From Microbacteriaceae bacterium UBA6152 (lineage in GTDB: Bacteria; Actinomycetota; Actinomycetes; Actinomycetales; Microbacteriaceae), in contig DIUS01000074.1 of NCBI GenBank assembly GCA_002423075.1, forward strand, positions 1-10,106: a DNA stretch of 10,106 bases, read 5' to 3'. Position 1 is the first letter of the stretch. Each line of letters opens with the position of its first letter. Positions 1-5,404 of the stretch are shown here, piece after piece. The position numbers were made by a program, and so were the translations under genes. The notes under the pieces were generated by a model. That model did not search any database. It was not told the DNA's origin and saw only the letters and a program-made list of their open reading frames with translations.

Positions 1-636
1 CCCGCCGAACTGGCTCTGCAGGTCGTCGGCGTCGATGACCTGATCGTTGATGACAATGCTCGTCGGGCTGAAGGCGAGCTGCCCGTTCTCGACGGTCGGC
101 GTGACGCCGATGCCGATCGCGAACGAGACGCCGAAGATCTCGAAGCCCGTCTCGAACCGCACTTCGCGGTTGTCGAGTCGCACGTCGGTCACCACGACGC
201 CGGAGAAGAACCCGGCGAGCGCCGCCACGTCGGCTTCGGCCACCCGATACTCGGCGCTCAGAGATTCGGTCGGCCTCTGCGGGTCGAGCGGGGTGCCCGT
301 CGCGCGCAGCGAGAGGTCGCCCACGAGCTCGCCGAACGCGACGCGCTCGACCTCGATCTGCACCGCTTCGAGCTCGCCCCCGGCGGACTGCCAGAGCACG
401 GGCGGGCCTTCGATGACGACATCGACCGGATGCTCGGGCTCGAGCGCGAGCGCCTGCCGCACCTGATCGGCGATGAGTGCGGAAGCCTGCTGACGCGCAA
501 TCGACTCGGCGATCACGGCCGCGATGGCGAGCACGATGACGATGCTGAGCAGCGCGAGCCCGATGATGAGGCCGGTGCGGCGTCGCTTCGGGGCCGGAGT
601 CTCGACGTAGACCGTCTCCAGCTGCTCGTCGGGCAT
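1..636 (-). CDS. DUF2993 (LmeA-like) membrane-anchored protein, partial
   Basis: This reading frame has no stop before the window edge, so 212 residues are visible and the C-terminus is missing. It opens with a short acidic stretch, a basic KRRR patch at about 17-20 and one hydrophobic helix at about 22-43, which suggests an N-in membrane anchor. The rest is a beta-rich domain outside the membrane, with alternating hydrophobic strands (GDLSLRATG at 106-114, VTDVRLDNREVRFETGF at 149-165). This layout resembles the DUF2993/LmeA family of lipid-binding cell-envelope proteins. The family call is by overall look, without a decisive motif. The ATG lies 2 nt after the argS stop codon (TAG-TC-ATG). 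A GAGAGGA ribosome-binding site sits inside the end of argS, so the two genes are very probably co-transcribed and translationally coupled. Codon use matches the neighbours. Confidence 0.72.
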   Translation of the reverse strand, partial: MPDEQLETVYVETPAPKRRRTGLIIGLALLSIVIVLAIAAVIAESIARQQASALIADQVRQALALEPEHPVDVVIEGPPVLWQSAGGELEAVQIEVERVAFGELVGDLSLRATGTPLDPQRPTESLSAEYRVAEADVAALAGFFSGVVVTDVRLDNREVRFETGFEIFGVSFAIGIGVTPTVENGQLAFSPTSIVINDQVIDADDLQSQFGG

Positions 637-638
637 GA

Positions 639-2300
639 CTACATCCTCTCGGGTGCCGAGACGCCGAGGAGCGTCAGGCCGTTGCGCAGCACTTGCCCGG
701 CGGCATCGCTGAGCCACAATCGTGCGCTGTGCACGGGCTGCACGGGCTCGTCGCCCTGCGGCGCGACGCGGCAGGTGTCGTACCAGCGGTGGTACGACGC
801 GGCGAGCTCTTCGAGGTAGCGCGCGACGCGATGCGGCTCGCGCAGCGTCGCGGCCTGCGCCACGATCCGCGGAAACTCGGCGAGGGCTCCGAGCAGCACG
901 CTCTCGGTCTCGTCGGTGAGTAGCTCGGCGACGAATTGCTCGCGCGTGACGCCCGCCGCGGCCGCATTGCGGGCAACCTGATGCGTGCGGGCGTGGGCGT
1001 ACTGCACATAAAACACGGGGTTGTCGTTGGTGCGCTTCTGCAGCAATTCAAGATCGATGTCGAGATTCGAATCGATCGAGCTGCGCACGAGGGCGTACCG
1101 CGCGGCGTCGGTGCCGACGACCTCGACCAGGTCTTCGAGCGTCACCACGGTTCCTGCCCGCTTCGACATACGCACGGGCTTACCGCCCTGCACGAGGTTG
1201 ACCATCTGGCCGATCAGCACTTGCAGGTTCTCGTTCGGTGTGTCTCCGAACGCCGCGCACATCGCCATGAGGCGCTGCACGTACCCGTGGTGATCGGCGC
1301 CGAGCATGATGATGCAGCGGTCGAAACCGCGCTCGCGCTTGTTCAAGTAGTAGGCGAGGTCGCCCGAGATGTATGCCGCTTCGCCGTCTGACTTGATGAC
1401 GACGCGGTCTTTGTCGTCACCGAAGGTCGTCGTGCGCAGCCACACCGCACCGTCGGCATCGAAGATGTGCCCGAGTTCGCGCAACCTCGAGACCGCCCGA
1501 TCGACCGCACCGGTCTCGTGGAGCGTGTTCTCGTGGAAGTACACGTCGAAGTGCACGCCGAAGTCGGCAAGGCTCGCCCGGATATCGGCGAACATGAGGT
1601 CAACGCCCTCGGCGCGGAATGCCTCCTGCACGTCGTCATCAGACAGGGCATCGAGGTCGTCTCGGCGCTCGACGACGCGAGCAGCGATGTCGCCAATGTA
1701 CTGCCCTCCGTACCCGTCCTCCGGCGCAGATTCACCGCGATACGCCGCGACGAGGCTCCGCGCGAAACGGTCGATCTGCGCACCGTGGTCGTTGAAGTAG
1801 TACTCGCGAGTAACCTCTGCGCCAGCCGCCTGCAGCAGCCGTGCGAGCGAGTCGCCGACGGCCGCCCAGCGGGTGCCTCCGAGGTGAATGGGCCCGGTCG
1901 GGTTGGCCGAGACGAACTCGAGGTTGATGCTCTGCCCGGCGAGCGCATCAGTGTGGCCGTAGGCATCGCCCGCCTCGACAATGGTGCGGGCGAGCTCGCC
2001 CGCCGCCCCGGCCTCGAGGCGAATGTTCACAAAGCCCGGCCCCGCAACCTCGACTGCGGCGACACCGTCGAGGGCCAGGATGCCGGGCACGAGTTCGTCG
2101 GCGAAGGCCCGCGGGGGCATCCCGATCGTCTTCGCCGTCTTGAGCGCGACCGACGTCGCCCAGTCGCCGTGATCGCGGTTGCGCGGGCGCTCAAGCGCGA
2201 TGTCGGCGACCGTCATGGCACCCGCGGCCGCAGCGTCTCGTCGCTCGACCGCGGTGACGACAACGGAGAGCAGAGCGGCGGCGAGCTGGTCGGGATTCAC
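639..2300 (-). CDS. argS: Arginyl-tRNA synthetase (class I)
   Basis: A cytoplasmic enzyme that charges tRNA-Arg with arginine using ATP. The 553 residues fit the usual bacterial length of about 550-590. In order there is an N-terminal Arg-tRNA synthetase domain (about 1-95) and the Rossmann catalytic core with the HIGH-type motif HLGG at 139-142, within SANPTGPIHLGG. A KMSK-type motif RMSKR follows at 377-381. The C-terminal DALR anticodon-binding domain runs from about 430 to the end, with HARTHQVARN and the terminal ERM. The start is GTG at 2300; no in-frame ATG lies upstream and no Shine-Dalgarno sequence precedes it. A TAGGCT -10 box ends 8 nt before the GTG, so the mRNA is probably leaderless. 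It follows the transglutaminase-like gene by 41 nt and is coupled to the DUF2993 gene downstream. A tRNA-Arg gene lies about 0.9 kb away on the other strand. Confidence 0.97.
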   Translation of the reverse strand: MNPDQLAAALLSVVVTAVERRDAAAAGAMTVADIALERPRNRDHGDWATSVALKTAKTIGMPPRAFADELVPGILALDGVAAVEVAGPGFVNIRLEAGAAGELARTIVEAGDAYGHTDALAGQSINLEFVSANPTGPIHLGGTRWAAVGDSLARLLQAAGAEVTREYYFNDHGAQIDRFARSLVAAYRGESAPEDGYGGQYIGDIAARVVERRDDLDALSDDDVQEAFRAEGVDLMFADIRASLADFGVHFDVYFHENTLHETGAVDRAVSRLRELGHIFDADGAVWLRTTTFGDDKDRVVIKSDGEAAYISGDLAYYLNKRERGFDRCIIMLGADHHGYVQRLMAMCAAFGDTPNENLQVLIGQMVNLVQGGKPVRMSKRAGTVVTLEDLVEVVGTDAARYALVRSSIDSNLDIDLELLQKRTNDNPVFYVQYAHARTHQVARNAAAAGVTREQFVAELLTDETESVLLGALAEFPRIVAQAATLREPHRVARYLEELAASYHRWYDTCRVAPQGDEPVQPVHSARLWLSDAAGQVLRNGLTLLGVSAPERM

Positions 2301-2308
2301 GATGGTCG

Positions 2309-2314
2309 AGCCTA
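2309..2314 (-). promoter_or_regulatory. Predicted -10 box of argS (leaderless start)
   Basis: Read on the minus strand the hexamer is TAGGCT, fitting the actinobacterial TANNNT -10 consensus. It is followed by 8 nt and then the GTG start, so transcription would begin 0-2 nt before the start codon. No clear -35 hexamer is visible at 16-19 nt spacing. The 10-mer CCGCTAGGCT is identical to the one in front of the tRNA-Arg gene. A perfect 10-bp palindrome GCAGCGCTGC (2320-2329) lies just upstream and could be an operator, though it may be chance in GC-rich DNA. Confidence 0.5.
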
Positions 2315-2341
2315 GCGGCGCAGCGCTGCAAGCCTCGTGCG

Positions 2342-3163
2342 TCAGCTGAGGTGCACGAGCGCTGCCGGCTGCTCGACAGCGCGCTCGTCAGCCTCGGCTG
2401 TCACGGTGATGCGGATCAGTTCCAGCGCCGATCCGTCGTTGGCGAGAAACGCCGTGTCGGCGGCATCGCGGCCCGTCGCGATGCGCAGCATGCTCTCGCG
2501 CGGCGCGAGCCCCGTGGCATCGAGCACCACCCACTGATCGTCGACCACGGCTTCGACGACGGCGTGAAAGTCCATCGGCTCGAGCTGCGGCGCATAGACC
2601 GAGACGATGCGCGCCGGCAGATCGGTCGCCCGCAGCACGCCCGCGAGCACGTGGGCGAAGTCGCGGCACACGCCCTGGCCCGTGGCGAGCACCTCGGGCA
2701 GCCCGTCGGTCGGCTGCGTCGAGCCGATCACGTAGTCGAGGTTCTCGGCGACCCAGTCGCGCGCGGCGATCACGCGCTCGGCGTCGGGCAGCTCCGTCAG
2801 CCGCTCGATGATCGCGGCGTCAATCAGCAGCCCCGCCAGCTCATCGCTCTGCACGTAGCGGCTCGGTCGCACGTAGAGCACGCGGTCGAGCGGAGCCACC
2901 GCGTGATCGATCGCCCGGCCCTCGACCGTGGCCGCGTACCGCACGCTCAGGATGCCCGCATCGAGCTGAGCCGTGTGCCAGCGAGTTTCACCGGGGCCGC
3001 GCACCTCGTCGATGGCGACAGGCTCATCGTTGAGGCGCACCTCGAGGCGTTCATCGATCGTGAGCCCAGCGACGTCGGCGACCGCCACGGCGAGCACGAT
3101 GCCAGTCGGCTCGCCCAGGGATGCGTCGATCTCGCACGAGACGCGGCGACGGCTGGAAGACAT
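2342..3163 (-). CDS. Transglutaminase-like (Cys-His-Asp) protein
   Basis: A 273-residue protein with the transglutaminase-like/cysteine-protease fold. The catalytic triad is readable: Cys166 in GQGVCRDFAH, His200 in MDFHAVVE and Asp215 in WVVLDATG. Residues 1-100 form a beta-rich N-terminal domain, as in the bacterial family whose transglutaminase core follows an N-terminal beta region. There is no signal peptide or membrane segment, so it is probably cytoplasmic. The substrate is unknown; relatives act as peptidases, amidases or cross-linkers. The ATG at 3163 has no convincing Shine-Dalgarno sequence. A CAGGCT hexamer ends 6 nt before it, so this gene may also be leaderless. It is the first gene of a probable run with argS, 41 nt downstream, although argS appears to have its own promoter. 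I see no functional link to tRNA charging. Confidence 0.88.
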   Translation of the reverse strand: MSSSRRRVSCEIDASLGEPTGIVLAVAVADVAGLTIDERLEVRLNDEPVAIDEVRGPGETRWHTAQLDAGILSVRYAATVEGRAIDHAVAPLDRVLYVRPSRYVQSDELAGLLIDAAIIERLTELPDAERVIAARDWVAENLDYVIGSTQPTDGLPEVLATGQGVCRDFAHVLAGVLRATDLPARIVSVYAPQLEPMDFHAVVEAVVDDQWVVLDATGLAPRESMLRIATGRDAADTAFLANDGSALELIRITVTAEADERAVEQPAALVHLS

Positions 3164-3233
3164 GGCGTCAGCCTGTCACGAGGCTGGCATGCTGGCGAGA
3201 TCTCCCTGGCGCGATAGTGCGAGCGAGAACCGC

Positions 3234-3239
3234 TAGGCT
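3234..3239 (+). promoter_or_regulatory. Predicted -10 box of the tRNA-Arg gene
   Basis: TAGGCT is preceded by CCGC, giving the same 10-mer as at argS, and lies only 6 nt before the first base of the mature tRNA. If used, transcription would start at or within 1-2 nt of tRNA position G1. No TTGACA-like -35 is present at normal spacing. The 82-bp gap to the divergent transglutaminase-like gene must contain both promoters. Confidence 0.45.
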
Positions 3240-3245
3240 GAACCC

Positions 3246-3318
3246 GCCTCCGTAGCTCAGGGGATAGAGCATCAGTTTCCGGTACTGAGGGTCGCAGGTT
3301 CGAATCCTGTCGGGGGCG
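3246..3318 (+). tRNA. tRNA-Arg, anticodon CCG
   Basis: A complete cloverleaf can be folded. The acceptor arms GCCTCCG (3246-3252) and CGGGGGC (3311-3317) pair in all seven positions with one T-G wobble. The D stem is GCTC/GAGC (3255-3258, 3267-3270). The anticodon stem is TCAGT/ACTGA around loop TTCCGGT, giving anticodon CCG at 3279-3281, which reads codon CGG. The variable loop is GGGTC. The T stem is GCAGG/CCTGT around TTCGAAT, and the discriminator base is G3318. The D loop ends GGATA, consistent with the A20 arginine identity base. The 3' CCA is not encoded and must be added enzymatically. CGG codons occur in this GC-rich window, although CGC appears commoner by eye. The gene lies close to, and divergent from, argS. 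Confidence 0.96.
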
Positions 3319-3341
3319 CGGGTACTGCATCTATATCTATT

Positions 3342-3368
3342 GCTGCGCCGCCGCTACTGCGGCGCAGC
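3342..3368 (+). terminator. Hairpin terminator candidate after tRNA-Arg
   Basis: A perfect 10-bp inverted repeat, GCTGCGCCGC / GCGGCGCAGC, with a 7-nt loop starts 24 nt after the tRNA 3' end. It is followed by TCCCCTTCC rather than a clean T tract. A very stable GC stem without a U tract is common for terminators in GC-rich actinobacteria. The right arm forms the beginning of the first 79-bp repeat unit. Confidence 0.55.
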
Positions 3369-3535
3369 TCCCCTTCCGCGCGACGAGCGCGGTCACCGCG
3401 CTTCGCGCATTCGACTCTTGTTGCACCCACTGCTACTGCGGCGCAGCTCCGCTTCCGCGCGACGAGCGCGGTCGCCGCGCTTCGCGCATTCGACTCTTGT
3501 TGCACCCACTGCTACTCCGGCGCAGCTCCCCTTCT
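3353..3535. repeat. 79-bp tandem repeat, about 2.3 copies
   Basis: Unit 1 (3353-3431) and unit 2 (3432-3510) are the same length and differ at only two positions. A third copy starts at 3511 at the same 79-bp spacing, matches for roughly 25 bases with one mismatch, then diverges. Each full unit contains overlapping dyads. One is CCGCGC-gacga-GCGCGG (3376-3392 in unit 1). The other is AGCGCGG-TCA-CCGCGCT (3386-3402), whose loop becomes TCG in unit 2. Both differences between the units fall outside the stems. No open frame explains the repeat. Confidence 0.9.
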
Positions 3536-3685
3536 CGCACACCACGCTCGTTGCGCTCGCCCTTCGACGGCGGAATTCTCACTGGTTGCGACACGGCGCA
3601 CTGCAGATGTAGTACGAGGTGTCCGAATGAGGACGAGTTGTTGGACGCTACGCAGATGCGCCCCTGCCGAAGGGTGGTCGGCCGA

Positions 3686-4162
3686 CTACTTGCCGCGGTT
3701 GGTGCGGCGCACGTGCTTGGGCGCGCGTCCGCCGAGGAACGACCGCGACGGGTCGACGACGAAACGTCGACGCAGCGCTTGACGGCCGATGAGCATCCTG
3801 AATCCCATCGCATCGCGATTGGTCAGCGTCACTTCAGCAACGAACTGCTGCCCGAGCATGGTGATGTCGAGCATCACGACGATGCGTTCCTCGGTGTGAC
3901 CCGACGAGCTGCGCACGGTGCGGCGATCGTGAATGGGGCACTCGACCTGCACGGCATCGTCCGACGACTCCTGCCAGGGCCGTAGCCAGAACCGCACGCG
4001 CTCATCGGCTCCCTCACCGACGACCTCGATGTCGAAGGCGTGCAGCGACGAGGTGCGTGCGCCTGTGTCGAGCTTCGCCTTGATCCAGGGCACACCAGCA
4101 CCCGGAAGCCCCACCCACTCTCGCCACCCGGCGATGGTGCTTAGATGGGCAGTCTCTCTCAC
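3686..4162 (-). CDS. rimB: RimB-like retropepsin-fold protease (ATP-dependent zinc protease family)
   Basis: A 158-residue protein matching the family long labelled 'putative ATP-dependent zinc protease' (COG4067/PF05618) and now regarded as retropepsin-like. The key motif is KLDTGARTSSL at about 30-40, with the single active-site aspartate Asp32; two chains would dimerise as in retropepsins. A MLIGRQAL strand-turn at 123-130 and the basic tail APKHVRRTNRGK complete a typical small family member. Characterised RimB proteins remove glutamate residues added by RimK, and the neighbouring divergent gene is a RimK ligase, which strongly supports this role. It has no signal peptide, so it is cytosolic. 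The start is GTG at 4162, chosen because GAGAGG lies 8 nt upstream and an in-frame TGA precedes it by a few codons. The symbol is assigned by family and context, not by experiment. Confidence 0.85.
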   Translation of the reverse strand: MRETAHLSTIAGWREWVGLPGAGVPWIKAKLDTGARTSSLHAFDIEVVGEGADERVRFWLRPWQESSDDAVQVECPIHDRRTVRSSSGHTEERIVVMLDITMLGQQFVAEVTLTNRDAMGFRMLIGRQALRRRFVVDPSRSFLGGRAPKHVRRTNRGK

Positions 4163-4186
4163 CTCGCCATCCTCTCAGGGCCGCTC
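4163..4186. promoter_or_regulatory. 24-bp divergent start region shared by rimB and rimK
   Basis: The GTG of rimB and the ATG of rimK are separated by just 24 bp. Those 24 bp hold a minus-strand ribosome-binding site (GAGAGG) and a plus-strand AGGG about 7 nt before the rimK ATG. Each promoter must therefore lie inside the other gene. On the plus strand TTAGAT (4141-4146), inside rimB, is a possible -10 for rimK. Confidence 0.55.
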
Positions 4187-5377
4187 ATGAAAATCGCCAT
4201 TCTCTCTCGCGCACCGCGCGCCTATTCGACGCGGCGGCTGCGCGCGGCCGCCGTCGACCGCGGTCACGAGGTGAAGGTGCTCAACACCCTGCGCTTCGCG
4301 ATCGACCTCACCGGGCCCGAGCCCGACCTCAACTTCCGCGGGCGCCCTCTCTCGAGCTACGACGCGATCCTGCCCCGCATCGGCAGCTCGATCACCTACT
4401 TCGGCACGGCCGTCGTGCGGCAGTTCGAGCAGATGGAGGTCTTCACGCCGAACACGGCCAACGGCATCAGCAACGCGCGCGACAAGCTGCGGGCGACGCA
4501 GATTCTCTCGCGGCACAACATCGCGATGCCCGCCACTGCGTTTGTGCGCAACCGCGCCGACGTGCGGCCCGCGATCGAGCGCGTCGGTGGCGCGCCGGTC
4601 GTCATCAAGCTGCTCGAGGGCACCCAGGGCATCGGCGTGATTCTCGCCCCGCAAGTCAAAGTCGCCGAGGCGATCATCGAGACTCTGCACTCGACCAACC
4701 AGAACGTGCTCATCCAGCGCTTCATCTCCGAGAGCCGGGGTCGCGACATCCGCGCGCTCGTCGTCGGCGACCGAGTCGTGGCCGCGATGCGCCGCACCGC
4801 GCTTGGCGACGAGTTCCGCTCGAACGTGCACCGCGGCGGATCGGTCGAAGCGGTCGAACTACCCGCCGACTATGCGCGTGTCGCCGTGCGCTCGGCGCAG
4901 ATCATGGGCCTACGCGTGGCCGGTGTCGACATGCTCGAGAGCGATGACGGCCCCTTGGTGATGGAGGTCAACTCGTCTCCCGGGCTGCAGGGTATCGAAC
5001 GAGCGACGAAACTCGACGTCGCCGGCGCGATCATCGACTACATCTCAAACGAAGTCGCGTTTCCCGACATCGATATCCGCCAGCGGCTAGCCGTGTCGAC
5101 AGGCTACGGCGTCGCCGAACTGTTCGTGCACGCGGGGGCCGACATCGTCGGGGGCACGCTGGGCGAGTCGGGAATCCTCGACCGCGACATCACCGTGCTG
5201 ACTCTCAACCGCGGCACCACAGTGATTCCCAACCCGCGTACGAGTCAGGTGTTGCAGGCCGAAGACCGACTGCTGTGCTTCGGCAACATGGAAGAAATGC
5301 GATCGCTCATTCCGAGCCGTCGCCTGCGGGCGCGCGTGCGGCGCCTGCCCAAGCCCACGCCACCGAACGCAGGCTGA
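4187..5377 (+). CDS. rimK: RimK-family alpha-L-glutamate ligase with C-terminal RCK_C/TrkA_C-like domain
   Basis: A cytosolic ATP-grasp ligase that attaches glutamate to a target protein; in gammaproteobacteria the target is the C-terminus of ribosomal protein S6. Residues 1 to about 292 align in layout with the whole of E. coli RimK (about 300 residues). They include the MKIAILSR opening, pre-ATP-grasp domain, the glycine-rich loop LLEGTQGIG (142-150), FRSNVHRGGS (210-219), and metal-binding Asp248, Glu260 and Asn262 in VMEVNSSPG. The protein then continues about 100 residues further. Residues 302-376 (VAELFVHAGADIVGGTLGES, then VIPNPRTSQVLQAEDRLLCFG) look like an RCK_C/TrkA_C ligand-binding domain, followed by an arginine-rich tail. 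ATG 4187 is preferred over the upstream ATG 4145, since RimK proteins begin MKIAILSR and AGGG lies 7 nt before it. It is divergent from rimB. The substrate in this organism is unknown. Confidence 0.93.
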   Translation: MKIAILSRAPRAYSTRRLRAAAVDRGHEVKVLNTLRFAIDLTGPEPDLNFRGRPLSSYDAILPRIGSSITYFGTAVVRQFEQMEVFTPNTANGISNARDKLRATQILSRHNIAMPATAFVRNRADVRPAIERVGGAPVVIKLLEGTQGIGVILAPQVKVAEAIIETLHSTNQNVLIQRFISESRGRDIRALVVGDRVVAAMRRTALGDEFRSNVHRGGSVEAVELPADYARVAVRSAQIMGLRVAGVDMLESDDGPLVMEVNSSPGLQGIERATKLDVAGAIIDYISNEVAFPDIDIRQRLAVSTGYGVAELFVHAGADIVGGTLGESGILDRDITVLTLNRGTTVIPNPRTSQVLQAEDRLLCFGNMEEMRSLIPSRRLRARVRRLPKPTPPNAG

Positions 5378-5390
5378 CGCACGAGCCTGC
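5369..5390. terminator. Hairpin at the rimK stop, between convergent genes
   Basis: A perfect 7-bp inverted repeat GCAGGCT / AGCCTGC with an 8-nt loop overlaps the rimK stop codon (TGA 5375-5377). It lies in the 27-bp gap before the end of the convergent ramB-like gene. A second GC dyad, GCCGGCCGGC, follows at 5389-5398. There is no T tract on either strand, so intrinsic termination is only a possibility; it could serve both genes. Confidence 0.4.
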
Positions 5391-5404
5391 CGGCCGGCCC
5401 GGGG

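Larger units (their letters stand above)
3319..3685. other. Gene-free stretch between tRNA-Arg and rimB
   Basis: About 370 bp with no credible coding sequence. It starts with a short AT-rich segment (3329-3341), unusual in this GC-rich window. Next come a strong hairpin (3342-3368) and two and a third copies of a 79-bp tandem repeat (3353 to about 3535). The last 150 bp (3536-3685) show no repeat, RNA gene or recognisable motif. Apparent minus-strand frames here consist of arginine- and serine-rich low-complexity sequence and run into the repeats, so they are not called. No copy of the tRNA 3' end is present, so there is no sign of an integrated element using the tRNA as attachment site. Confidence 0.7.

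Noticed and set aside
1467..2315. Plus-strand open frame (282 codons) opposite argS
   Set aside because: It lies fully antisense to argS, has no domain signal, and arises from low stop-codon density in GC-rich DNA.
2351..3217. Plus-strand open frame (288 codons) opposite the transglutaminase-like gene
   Set aside because: The opposite strand has a readable Cys-His-Asp triad; this frame has biased composition and no motif.
3353..3535. CRISPR array
   Set aside because: The 79-bp units are joined head to tail with no unique spacers and no cas genes nearby.
3246..3685. Integration site of a mobile element at tRNA-Arg
   Set aside because: No second copy of the tRNA 3' end was found and no integrase gene is present.
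3272..3813. Minus-strand open frames over the tRNA and the tandem repeats
   Set aside because: They cross the tRNA gene or the repeats and consist of repetitive arginine-, alanine- and serine-rich sequence.
3497..3985. Plus-strand open frame (162 codons) running from the repeats into rimB
   Set aside because: It overlaps rimB antisense and starts in tandem repeat sequence; the translation resembles no protein family.
4145..4186. Upstream ATG of rimK giving 14 extra residues
   Set aside because: RimK proteins start MKIAILSR, and the ATG at 4187 has its own AGGG site; the upstream start would overlap the rimB start.
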